In this document: piece after piece, positions 1-7,863 of the stretch
How the letters are laid out: each line of letters opens with the position of its first letter
Position numbering within the stretch: the stretch's first letter is position 1
Assembly (NCBI GenBank): GCA_029058455.1
Contig: JAIDXU010000188.1
Coordinates: 1 to 28,418, forward strand
DNA: 28,418 nt
Direction: 5' to 3'
Source of the DNA: Paramuribaculum sp.
GTDB lineage: Bacteria > Bacteroidota > Bacteroidia > Bacteroidales > Muribaculaceae
Notes under the pieces: model-generated
Told to the model about the DNA's origin: nothing
The model's input: only the letters and a program-made list of their open reading frames with translations
Databases searched by the model: none
Made by a program: the position numbers and the translations under genes

Positions 1-1996
1 CAATTACACCCATCACACCCTGCCTCAGTTCGGCGTTTATTCAACCGGCGAAAATGCTCTTACGCTCAAGATGCCCGACGGTAATATCAGCGTTGATCTT
101 GAACTTAAGGATATAGATATGACCACCGACAGCAAAGGGGAGATTATGACTCTCACTTATGTCGACAAGGTTTATCCGCTAACCGTGAAGCAGTATTTCC
201 GCCGCTATGCCGACACCGAGGTGTTTTCGACCAACACCTCGATAACCAACAATGCCAAGAAGGGTAATGTGACTATTATCAGTGCGGCGAGTGCTTGTGT
301 GCCCGTGACCCGTGGCGATAACTACCTCACCCAGTTTCATGGCTCATGGGGCAATGAGACCAATCTCACAGAGACTCCTCTGCCCAATGGTCAGACCGTG
401 ATAGCCGACAAGGCCGGTTTGAGAAACGCTTTCGGTTCTAATCCCGGTTTTCTTCTGACTCTCGACGGCCCCGCCCGTGAGAAAGAAGGCGAGGTGTTTG
501 CCGGTAACCTGATGTGGAGCGGTGATTACAAAACCAAAATCAATGCCACTCAGGGACATATATCGGTGATTTCAGGCATAAACGATGATGTGGCCGAAAT
601 AACTCTCGGCCCGGGTGAGACATTCACCACTCCCGAATTTCTGATGACATATTCGTCGGAGGGAAAGGGTGGCATAAGCCGCAACTTCCATAAGTGGGGC
701 CGCAAATATGGCATGGCTCACGGCGATCAGCCCCGCGATATTCTGCTCAACAGCTGGGAGGGCGTTTATTTCGGCGTCAACCAAGAGGTTATGAACCAGA
801 TGATGGCTGATATATCGGCCCTCGGCGGAGAGCTGTTTGTGATGGACGACGGATGGTTTGGCGACAAATATCCCCGCGATAACGACCATACCTCGCTCGG
901 CGACTGGATGGTGAGCGAAAAGAAGCTTCCCCTCGGTATCAAGGGTCTCACCGACGCCGCCAAGAGCCATAATATCAAATTCGGCATCTGGATCGAGCCC
1001 GAGATGGCCAACACCAAGAGCGAGCTTTATGAGAAGCATCCCGATTGGGTTCTTACCCAGAAAAACCGTCCCCTCACCACAGGGCGCGGCGGCACCCAGG
1101 TGGTGCTCGACCTCACCAATCCCGCGGTGCAGCAGCATGTGTTTGAAGTGACCGATAATCTTCTGTCGGCCAATCCCGAGATTGCATATATAAAATGGGA
1201 CTGTAACGACGACATCATGAACTATGGTTCGCAGTATCTTCCCGCCGACCGTCAGAGCGAGATAATGGTGCGCTATCATGAGGGGCTTCACAAAACTCTC
1301 GACCGCATAAGGGAGAAATATCCCGATGTTGTGATTCAGCTCTGTGCTTCAGGCGGCGGCCGCGCCGACTACGGTTTGCTGCCCTGGTTTGACGAGTTCT
1401 GGACAAGCGACAATACCGACGCCCTTCAGCGAGTGTTCATACAGTGGGGTGACTCACATTTCATGCCTGCAATCGCTATGGCAAGCCATGTGAGCGCTTC
1501 TCCCAACCATCAGACCGGCAGAGTGCTTCCCATAAAATTCAGATTTGACGTGGCTATGTCGGGTCGTCTCGGCATGGAGATTCAGCCCAAAAACATGAGC
1601 GAGGCCGAACTGGCGTTTTCAAAGCGTGCTATCGAGGCCTACAAGCAGGTTAGAGACGTTGTGCAGTTCGGCGATCTTTACCGTCTCGTATCGCCCTACG
1701 ACAATGGCCCGGTGTCGGCTCTGATGTATTCCACCCCCGACAAAAAGCGGAGTGTGGTGTTTGCCTACCGTATCAATTACTTCAACGGTCAGCCGGTGGC
1801 CAATCTCAAGCTCGACGGCGTGGATGAAAACAAAACCTACCGCATCACCGATCTTACTCCCGCCAATCCCGAAAGGCCGAGCGCGCTCAACGGCCGTGAA
1901 GTGAGCGGCCGGGTGCTCAAACATGCCGGTATCAATATCGGTCAGTCGCTCAACCACCCTTATAGCTCGCTGGCTCTCGAATTAACCGAAATCTGA
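1..1996 (+). CDS. GH36 alpha-galactosidase, 5'-truncated by window edge
   Basis: This is the 3' part of a glycoside hydrolase family 36 alpha-galactosidase, which removes terminal alpha-linked galactose from oligosaccharides such as melibiose and raffinose. The frame is open from base 2, with 23 codons before the first in-window ATG at 71, so the real start lies upstream. About 664 residues are visible; family members of this type run to roughly 700-730. The first third is the beta-sandwich N-terminal domain, followed by the (beta/alpha)8 barrel. The nucleophile Asp is in YIKWDCND (Asp codon 1199-1201), and the acid/base Asp is in WTSDNTDA (Asp codon 1409-1411). LCASGGGR lies between them, and a short beta C-terminal domain follows. 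All key residues are intact, so it is probably active. Whether it is periplasmic or cytoplasmic cannot be judged without the N-terminus. Confidence 0.95.
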   Translation, partial: NYTHHTLPQFGVYSTGENALTLKMPDGNISVDLELKDIDMTTDSKGEIMTLTYVDKVYPLTVKQYFRRYADTEVFSTNTSITNNAKKGNVTIISAASACVPVTRGDNYLTQFHGSWGNETNLTETPLPNGQTVIADKAGLRNAFGSNPGFLLTLDGPAREKEGEVFAGNLMWSGDYKTKINATQGHISVISGINDDVAEITLGPGETFTTPEFLMTYSSEGKGGISRNFHKWGRKYGMAHGDQPRDILLNSWEGVYFGVNQEVMNQMMADISALGGELFVMDDGWFGDKYPRDNDHTSLGDWMVSEKKLPLGIKGLTDAAKSHNIKFGIWIEPEMANTKSELYEKHPDWVLTQKNRPLTTGRGGTQVVLDLTNPAVQQHVFEVTDNLLSANPEIAYIKWDCNDDIMNYGSQYLPADRQSEIMVRYHEGLHKTLDRIREKYPDVVIQLCASGGGRADYGLLPWFDEFWTSDNTDALQRVFIQWGDSHFMPAIAMASHVSASPNHQTGRVLPIKFRFDVAMSGRLGMEIQPKNMSEAELAFSKRAIEAYKQVRDVVQFGDLYRLVSPYDNGPVSALMYSTPDKKRSVVFAYRINYFNGQPVANLKLDGVDENKTYRITDLTPANPERPSALNGREVSGRVLKHAGINIGQSLNHPYSSLALELTEI

Positions 1997-2022
1997 TAAC
2001 ACACTCAGATACCGCAAACGAC

Positions 2023-2069
2023 AGACACCGGTGTGAATGACTCATAAAGAGCTGTTCACACCGGTGTCT
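2023..2069. terminator. 15-bp inverted repeat between convergent genes, likely bidirectional terminator
   Basis: A perfect 15-bp inverted repeat (2023-2037 with 2055-2069, 17-nt loop) lies just after the alpha-galactosidase stop and before the 3' end of the opposing thioredoxin gene. Each arm contains the self-complementary decamer ACACCGGTGT. There is no clear U-tract on either side, so termination is inferred mainly from position and stem strength. Confidence 0.6.
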
Positions 2070-2143
2070 CACCGTAGGATTTATTCAGAGAAAAAGAGTT
2101 TAAAAAAATTTACTCCTTATTTTTCAATGTCATGGATTGAATG

Positions 2144-2443
2144 TCAGCCTATATGCTCTCTAAGCTTGGCTTCGAGCTGATCGGCCTGATGAACGCCGTA
2201 TCCGCGCCAGAGGGCTTCGCCCTGCTTGAAGACAATGAGGGTAGGAACTGACTTGATGGTGTAGCGCTCCGAAAGTTCGGGATTGCGGTCTACATCGATC
2301 TTAATAATGTTTACGGCATCGCCAAGTGTGTTTTTCACCTGCTCGAGGATAGGTGACTGCATTTTACAGGGGCCACACCAAGTGGCGAAGAAATCAACCA
2401 ATGTGGGTTTGGTCTGATTGATAATATCGTTAAATTCGCTCAT
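2144..2443 (-). CDS. trxA: Thioredoxin
   Basis: This is a single-domain cytoplasmic thioredoxin, a disulfide reductase for client proteins. The active-site motif WCGPCK follows the beta strand TLVDFFAT, and the cis-proline segment SVPTLIVF and the usual C-terminal helix are present. The frame stays open upstream to an ATG at 2515, but the ATG at 2443 (MSEFNDII...) gives a 99-residue protein that begins like other Bacteroidota thioredoxins. The 24 extra upstream residues do not resemble a signal peptide or any thioredoxin, so 2443 was chosen. The gene stands alone, convergent with the alpha-galactosidase and divergent from the HAD/cyd run. The product is secure. The symbol trxA is the conventional choice, but a paralogue cannot be excluded. 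Confidence 0.9.
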   Translation of the reverse strand: MSEFNDIINQTKPTLVDFFATWCGPCKMQSPILEQVKNTLGDAVNIIKIDVDRNPELSERYTIKSVPTLIVFKQGEALWRGYGVHQADQLEAKLREHIG

Positions 2444-2650
2444 AATATACTTGAATTTAGAGTTGTTAATATCGTAAATTGAATTTTGGAGGGAGGCCTT
2501 CTCAAAGGCTTTCACATAATAAACATCTGTCAGGGGCTAAAAGTTCGCAACTATGGCCGAATGTTGAAAAAATGCTGAAAATGGCGCTGATGTGGAGTTT
2601 GAGGGCGAAAAATAATAATATCCGTGTGTGAAAAATCATAAATTTTTATA

Positions 2651-2658
2651 TAACTTTG
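2651..2658 (+). promoter_or_regulatory. Bacteroidota -7 promoter element for the HAD/cyd operon
   Basis: TAACTTTG matches the Bacteroidota -7 consensus TAnnTTTG and lies 21 bases before the phosphatase ATG. A weak -33 match (TGTG, 2627-2630) sits 20 bases upstream. A transcription start a few bases downstream would give a very short leader. Confidence 0.65.
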
Positions 2659-2679
2659 CAAAATCCAAACTCATAGCCT

Positions 2680-3345
2680 ATGAAAAAGTTAGTGATATTC
2701 GACCTTGACGGCACATTGCTCAACACTATCGATGATCTCGGCATGGCCACCAACCATGCGCTGGAGCAGTGCGGCTATCCCACCCACAGTCTCGAGAGCT
2801 ATAACATGATGGTGGGCAACGGAGTGTCGAAGCTCATAGAGAGAGCTTTGCCCGAGGAGTGCAGGTCGCTTGCCGTGATCGAAAAGGTGAGAGGCTGCTT
2901 TAAGGAATATTATTCCCAACACCTCACCGACTTCACCAAGCCCTATCCCGGTATTCCCGATCTGCTCAAGGATCTCAATACTTTAGGCGTGTGTGTGGCC
3001 GTGGCTTCAAACAAATATCAGGAGGCTGTCAGCGAGCTTATAGGCAGATTGTTTCCCGACATAGTGTGGGGAGCAATCGAAGGCCATCGCGAGGGTATTC
3101 CCTCAAAGCCCGACCCCTCGATTGTGTTCAATATACTGTCGCTTTGCCCTACCCCCAAGGCCGACGTGCTCTATGTGGGTGATTCGGGCGTGGATATGGA
3201 GACAGCCCGTAGAGCGTGTGTGGAGAGCGTGGGTGTGACATGGGGATTCCGCCCCGTGAGCGAGCTGCGCGACAATCATGCCGACCATATTATCTACAAT
3301 CCCGAAGCGATAATCCCCCTGATAACTTCAGATCCCTCATTCTGA
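2680..3345 (+). CDS. HAD-family hydrolase, phosphoglycolate phosphatase-like
   Basis: A 221-residue HAD superfamily phosphatase with all four motifs: FDLDGT (Asp8 nucleophile, Asp10 acid/base), ASN with Ser110, the Lys143 of KPDP, and GDSGVDME with Asp168 for Mg2+. The helical cap inserted after motif I (about residues 15-80) is the subclass I cap of the Gph/PGMB-like group. It would dephosphorylate a small phosphorylated metabolite such as 2-phosphoglycolate, but HAD substrate specificity cannot be read reliably from sequence. It is the first gene of a compact run with DUF4492, cydA and cydB; the next ATG is two bases past its stop. The start at 2680 is supported by the -7 element 21 bases upstream and by the usual MKKLVIFDLDGT beginning. 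Confidence 0.88.
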   Translation: MKKLVIFDLDGTLLNTIDDLGMATNHALEQCGYPTHSLESYNMMVGNGVSKLIERALPEECRSLAVIEKVRGCFKEYYSQHLTDFTKPYPGIPDLLKDLNTLGVCVAVASNKYQEAVSELIGRLFPDIVWGAIEGHREGIPSKPDPSIVFNILSLCPTPKADVLYVGDSGVDMETARRACVESVGVTWGFRPVSELRDNHADHIIYNPEAIIPLITSDPSF

Positions 3346-3347
3346 AT

Positions 3348-3581
3348 ATGAAAAACTTTCTCACCAGGGCCTTTCATCTTTATTATGACGGTTTCCGCGA
3401 AATGACGCTCGGCAAGAAACTGTGGGCGCTTATAGCGGTCAAGCTGCTGATAATGTTCGGAGTGCTCAAGCTCTTTTTCTTCCCCGACCTGCTCGAAAGC
3501 AATTATGACAACGACGATGACAGGGCCAATGCGGTGAGAAACACTCTGGTGACCCGCTCAAATATCGATAATCAGAAATAA
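3348..3581 (+). CDS. DUF4492 small membrane protein of the cyd operon
   Basis: A 77-residue protein that I assign to DUF4492. It has a basic/amphipathic N-terminus (about residues 1-24), one hydrophobic helix (about 25-46, rich in Leu/Ile/Phe), and an acidic then polar tail (NYDNDDD...). The ATG at 3348 is two bases after the phosphatase stop. The frame is open further upstream to 3216, but that would overlap the phosphatase and does not add a conserved N-terminus. It sits 32 bases before cydA with no promoter between them. Its function is unknown. The position invites the idea of an accessory subunit of cytochrome bd, comparable in role though not in sequence to CydX/CydH; that is inference. 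Confidence 0.85.
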   Translation: MKNFLTRAFHLYYDGFREMTLGKKLWALIAVKLLIMFGVLKLFFFPDLLESNYDNDDDRANAVRNTLVTRSNIDNQK

Positions 3582-3613
3582 TCAAAAAATCCTAAATCCA
3601 TAATTCTACAACC

Positions 3614-5176
3614 ATGAATGATTTAATGAGTGTTGTTGACTGGTCGAGAGCGCAGTTTGCCCTCACAGCCATGTATCACTGGCTCTTTGTGCCGCTCACG
3701 CTGGGTCTATCCGTGATAGTTGGCATAATGGAGACAATCTACTATCGCACCCGCTCGAGCGAGTGGCTTAAAATCACCAAATTCTGGATGTCGCTTTTCG
3801 GCATTAACTTCGCCATTGGTGTGGCCACCGGCATAATACTTGAATTTGAATTCGGCACCAACTGGAGCAACTATTCATGGTTTGTGGGCGACATATTCGG
3901 AGCCCCGCTTGCCATAGAGGGTATTTTGGCTTTCTTTATGGAGGCAACTTTCATCGCCGTGATGTTTTTCGGCTGGCAGAAAGTCAGCCCCCGTTTCCAC
4001 CTCGCCTCGACATGGCTCACGGCGCTCGGCGCTTCGATTTCGGCTATCTGGATTCTGGTGGCCAACGCGTGGATGCAATATCCCGCCGGCATGGAGTTTG
4101 ATCCCGCCCAGATGAGAAACGTGATGGTATCGTTTACCGACGTTGCTCTCAGCCCCGTTGCAATCCATAAGATAATCCACACCGTGTGGAGCGGCTGGAC
4201 TCTTTCTGGTGTGTTTGTGATAGGTGTGAGCTGCTGGCTGCTGATGCGCAACCGTCACCGTGACGAGGCTATCAAGTCGATAAAGATAGGAGCGTGGGTA
4301 GGTGTAGTCGGCATGTTGGTGACCCTTTGGGGCGGCGACAGCTCGGCTGTGGATGTGGCCCGCTATCAGCCTATGAAACTTGCCGCTATGGAGGGTCTCT
4401 ACGAAGGTTCATGCGGTCAGGAGATAGTGGCTTTCGGAATACTCAATCCCGAGAAAACCGTGACCAACGACGCAGACCCCTATCTGTTTAAAATAGCTCT
4501 CCCCAAAGGACTGTCGTTCCTCGCCAATCACGATTTCGACAGCTTTGTGCCCGGCATCAACGATCTTATCGACGGTGTTGAGAAAACTCCCGGCGGAGAA
4601 ACCGTCAAGGTGGTTTCCTATGCCGAGAGAATGGAGCGCGGCAAACTGTCGCATGAGGCGCTGAGACGCTTCGACGCCGCCTATACCACGGGCGATGAGG
4701 CCGGCATGGAGAGTGCCGCCGCCGAGATTAAAGCCAATTATGCCGATTTCGGTTACGGCTATCTCAACTCTGCCGAAGAGGCTGTGCCTCCTGTGGCAAT
4801 AACCTTCTACAGTTTCCACATCATGGTTCTGACAGGCGGTTATCTTCTGCTTTTCCTGCTGTTTGCGCTGTGGGCGGTTTATCGTCGCGAGACTCTTTTC
4901 TCCAAGTCATGGCTTCAGTGGGTGGCAATCCTCTCGATAGCTGTGGTGTGGATATGCTCCGAAGCGGGCTGGATCACCGCCGAGGTGGGTCGTCAGCCGT
5001 GGATAATTCAGGATATAATGCCTGCCTCGGCCGCTATAAGCGACATCACCGTTTCGAGCGTGGTTACAACCTTCTGGATGTTTGCCGTGGTGTTTACCGG
5101 ACTTCTTGCCGCCGAAATGTGCATTATGGTGAAGCGTATCCGTCAGGGATTTGACACTCCCGCCGTCAAGAAATAA
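3614..5176 (+). CDS. cydA: Cytochrome bd ubiquinol oxidase subunit I
   Basis: Subunit I of the cytochrome bd quinol oxidase, an inner-membrane terminal oxidase that reduces O2 to water with very high affinity and does not pump protons. At 520 residues it has the usual length. Expected haem ligands are visible: His22 in the first helix (TAMYHWLFVPLTLG), His189 in KIIHTVWSGW, and Met404 in FYSFHIMVLTGG. The signature GRQPW is at about residues 459-463. The hydrophilic stretch from about 270 to 390 holds the quinol-binding region. The gene is followed 41 bases later by cydB. In gut Bacteroidales this oxidase supports growth at nanomolar oxygen and oxygen scavenging. The call is secure. Confidence 0.97.
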   Translation: MNDLMSVVDWSRAQFALTAMYHWLFVPLTLGLSVIVGIMETIYYRTRSSEWLKITKFWMSLFGINFAIGVATGIILEFEFGTNWSNYSWFVGDIFGAPLAIEGILAFFMEATFIAVMFFGWQKVSPRFHLASTWLTALGASISAIWILVANAWMQYPAGMEFDPAQMRNVMVSFTDVALSPVAIHKIIHTVWSGWTLSGVFVIGVSCWLLMRNRHRDEAIKSIKIGAWVGVVGMLVTLWGGDSSAVDVARYQPMKLAAMEGLYEGSCGQEIVAFGILNPEKTVTNDADPYLFKIALPKGLSFLANHDFDSFVPGINDLIDGVEKTPGGETVKVVSYAERMERGKLSHEALRRFDAAYTTGDEAGMESAAAEIKANYADFGYGYLNSAEEAVPPVAITFYSFHIMVLTGGYLLLFLLFALWAVYRRETLFSKSWLQWVAILSIAVVWICSEAGWITAEVGRQPWIIQDIMPASAAISDITVSSVVTTFWMFAVVFTGLLAAEMCIMVKRIRQGFDTPAVKK

Positions 5177-5217
5177 AGACTCCTCAAAACCCCCAATCCT
5201 AATAAAACGATCAATAT

Positions 5218-6378
5218 ATGCAACTCCAATATCTTCAGGCCTACTGGTGGCTCTTGATTTCGGTGCTCGGCGCTGTTCTCGTGTTTATGCTCTTTGTTCA
5301 GGGAGGACAGACCATGTTGCTGAGCCAAAAAGATTCGCTCCGTCGCTCATTGATGATCAATTCTCTGGGCCGGAAATGGGAATTGACTTTCACAACCCTC
5401 GTGGTGTTTGGCGGCGCATTTTTCGCCTCTTTCCCGCTGTTTTATTCCACCAGTTTCGGCGGCGCTTACGTGCTGTGGATGCTGATACTGTTCAGCTTCG
5501 TGATTCAGGCGGTGAGCTATGAATACCGCCGCAAGCCGGGCAATCTCTACGGCTCGTCGACCTATGACGTGTTTCTGTTTGTCAACGGCTGTGTAGGCAC
5601 CATATTGCTGGGTGTGGCCGTGGCCATGATGTTTTTCGGCGCTGAATTTACAGTCAACAAGGTCAATATTCTCGACAGTGCCTCTCCGGTGATTTCGCGT
5701 TGGTCGCCCACACGCGGTCTTGAGGCTATAGTGTGCTGGAAAAACCTCGTGTTGGGACTGGCGGTGCTGTTTCTCGCCCGCACACAGGCCTCGCTCTATT
5801 TCCTCAACAATATCTCGGAGGATGGATCGCTCAGCGATAAGAACCGCAAGTCGGTGCTTGTCAACGGTGTGATATTCGTGGTATTCTTCCTTATCTTCGT
5901 TGCGCTGCTCCTCACCGCAGGTGGCTACAGAGCCGTTGAAGGTGGCAAAGGCGCCCTCGCCCTCAACACTTTTGTCTACGAACCCAATATCTATCTCCAC
6001 AACTATCTCAATATGTGGTGGGCTGCCGCCGCTTTCCTTATCGGTACCCTGATGGTTGTCTATGCCATTATTATCGGAGCCTTCCGCAAGCGCAACATCA
6101 GCGGAATATGGTGGTCGGGCATTGGCACCGCCCTTGTGGTGCTGAGCCTTTTCTGGGTGGCCGGCTATGGAAACACCGCCTACTATCCGTCGTTGCTTGA
6201 CTATCAGAGCTCGCTCACCATCGCCAACAGCTCATCGACCCTCTTCACCCTAAAGACCATGACATGGGTGAGCATACTTATCGTGCCTGTGATAGCCTAT
6301 ATCGTATGCGTGTGGTATAAGATGGACCGCGCGCCTCTTACTCCCACCGAAATCGAGGGCCCCGGACATAAATATTGA
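5218..6378 (+). CDS. cydB: Cytochrome bd ubiquinol oxidase subunit II
   Basis: Subunit II of cytochrome bd, an integral membrane protein of 386 residues with about eight to nine hydrophobic helices. The first (LQAYWWLLISVLGAVLVFML) is followed by FVQGGQTML, and the EYRRK segment after the third helix is typical of CydB. It pairs with subunit I to form the structural core; haem ligands reside in CydA. The gene is 41 bases downstream of cydA and 47 bases upstream of the DUF2851 gene, all on the same strand, so one transcript is likely. No cydX-like ORF follows it. Confidence 0.95.
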   Translation: MQLQYLQAYWWLLISVLGAVLVFMLFVQGGQTMLLSQKDSLRRSLMINSLGRKWELTFTTLVVFGGAFFASFPLFYSTSFGGAYVLWMLILFSFVIQAVSYEYRRKPGNLYGSSTYDVFLFVNGCVGTILLGVAVAMMFFGAEFTVNKVNILDSASPVISRWSPTRGLEAIVCWKNLVLGLAVLFLARTQASLYFLNNISEDGSLSDKNRKSVLVNGVIFVVFFLIFVALLLTAGGYRAVEGGKGALALNTFVYEPNIYLHNYLNMWWAAAAFLIGTLMVVYAIIIGAFRKRNISGIWWSGIGTALVVLSLFWVAGYGNTAYYPSLLDYQSSLTIANSSSTLFTLKTMTWVSILIVPVIAYIVCVWYKMDRAPLTPTEIEGPGHKY

Positions 6379-6425
6379 TTTTTCCGGTTTGCCGGGAGCT
6401 TACCTAACGAAATCACCGTCGCCCG

Positions 6426-7721
6426 ATGGAAAGTCTCATGCAATATGTGTGGCAACACCGACTCTGGCCACAGCGCTACATGCACACTGTCGACGGCCGG
6501 AGGGTGGTGGTGATCGATCCCGGTATGCTTAACCGTGACTCAGGTCCCGATTTCTTCAACGCCAAGGTTGAAATCGACAACAGGCTGTGGGTCGGTAATA
6601 TAGAAATTCATGTCAAGGCGTCTGACTGGTATCGTCATCACCATGACACCGACAAGGCATACGACTCGGTGATTCTCCATGTGGTTGACCGCGACGACAC
6701 CCGGGTGACACGTCACAACGGGGAGGAGATACCTCAGATGGTGATGGAGTGTGAACCCGGTTTTTATAACCATTACCGCGGCCTTGTGGAGCGCGCCGAC
6801 CGCGATCTCCCCTGTGTGGCTCAGATCAGGGAATATGAGCCTGTGAAGCTGACGGGGTGGATAACCTCGCTGGCCTACGAGCGGCTTTATGAGAAATCTG
6901 ACCGAATACTCGCTCTCGCAGAAAAATTTACCAACGACTGGGACAGTGCGGCCTATGTCACAGTGGCGCGTTGCCTCGGATTCTCAACCAATAGCGATCC
7001 CTTTGAGCGCCTGGCTCTGTCAACACCGCTCAATTTTCTGAGCAAACATGCCGATTCGCTCTTCTCGCTCGAAGCGATATTGTTCGGGCAAAGCGGACTG
7101 CTTGATGACGCTCCCGAAGCTGATTCTTATGTAGAGTCGCTGAAGCGTGAATATGCTTTTATGGCTCATAAATTCGGCCTTAAGAAACCTGAATCGCTCG
7201 GATGGAAGATGGCGAGGATGAGGCCGCCCAATTTCCCTCACCGGCGCATAGCTGCTCTTGCCGCCATAATTCACGGGGGCTACAGGCTGCTATCCACACT
7301 CATCAACGTGGAGAGTGTCAAGGAGGCGTGTGAGGTGTTCCTTCCCCGGCTCTCACCCTACTGGCAGAACCACTACACTTTCAACGCTCCTTCTCCGCCC
7401 GCTCCGGCGGCGCTTAGCCTCACTTCATGCCGCTCTATGGCTATCAATGCCGTGGTGCCGGTGATTCATGCCTATGCCACCGCCCATGACATGCCTGAAA
7501 TGTGTCAGAAAGCCATCGACCTGCTTCTGGAGCTGCCGGGTGAGCGCAACAGCGTGATCGAGCCTTTCGAGCGGGCCGGAGTGAAGATAAAGGATGCCTT
7601 CACCTCTCAGGCTCTGCTACAGCTCAGGCGCCGTTATTGCATGGAGCGGAAGTGTCTCTATTGCCGTATAGGTCACGGCATGTTGTCGGCAAAAGTCAGA
7701 CGTGCCGCGGTCGATGTGTGA
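6426..7721 (+). CDS. DUF2851 family protein
   Basis: A 431-residue soluble protein that I recognise as DUF2851, a family common in Bacteroidota with no established role. The N-terminal 100 residues carry the family hallmark: SGPDFFNAKVEI, then VGNIEIHVKASDWYRH and AYDSVILHVV. The PD (Pro41-Asp42) and the EIH (Glu60-His62) on predicted beta strands recall a PD-(D/E)xK nuclease core with a substituted last residue; this is only a resemblance. A Cys-rich stretch near the C-terminus (Cys405, Cys410, Cys413) could bind metal. It has no signal peptide or membrane helix. It follows cydB by 47 bases and probably shares its transcript. Confidence 0.85.
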   Translation: MESLMQYVWQHRLWPQRYMHTVDGRRVVVIDPGMLNRDSGPDFFNAKVEIDNRLWVGNIEIHVKASDWYRHHHDTDKAYDSVILHVVDRDDTRVTRHNGEEIPQMVMECEPGFYNHYRGLVERADRDLPCVAQIREYEPVKLTGWITSLAYERLYEKSDRILALAEKFTNDWDSAAYVTVARCLGFSTNSDPFERLALSTPLNFLSKHADSLFSLEAILFGQSGLLDDAPEADSYVESLKREYAFMAHKFGLKKPESLGWKMARMRPPNFPHRRIAALAAIIHGGYRLLSTLINVESVKEACEVFLPRLSPYWQNHYTFNAPSPPAPAALSLTSCRSMAINAVVPVIHAYATAHDMPEMCQKAIDLLLELPGERNSVIEPFERAGVKIKDAFTSQALLQLRRRYCMERKCLYCRIGHGMLSAKVRRAAVDV

Positions 7722-7784
7722 TACCTTCATGCAAAGAAATTCAAGAGAATGGAGATAGGAAACGGGATATTTGAAAAAAATTTG

Positions 7785-7792
7785 TAATTTTG
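7785..7792 (+). promoter_or_regulatory. -7 promoter element upstream of the TonB receptor operon
   Basis: TAATTTTG is an exact match to TAnnTTTG, 71 bases before the receptor ATG in the 142-base gap after the DUF2851 gene. No good -33 TTTG is found at 19-21 bases, so the promoter may be weak or activator-dependent. Confidence 0.5.
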
Positions 7793-7863
7793 AAACACCA
7801 TTTAACAGACTCACCTCTCCACCCTTGTGTAAAATAAAACCAACCATATAGATTATCATTGAA

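Noticed and set aside
572..1291. 239-codon minus-strand ORF inside the alpha-galactosidase gene
   Set aside because: It lies wholly antisense to catalytic-domain coding sequence and its translation shows no family motif; it reflects codon bias of the real gene.
3216..3347. Upstream extension of the DUF4492 frame
   Set aside because: It would overlap the phosphatase and adds a non-conserved Arg/Cys-rich stretch; the ATG at 3348 is the natural start.
5347..6000. 217-codon minus-strand ORF opposite cydB
   Set aside because: Antisense to a complete, conserved membrane protein; its His/Glu-rich translation is typical of a shadow frame.
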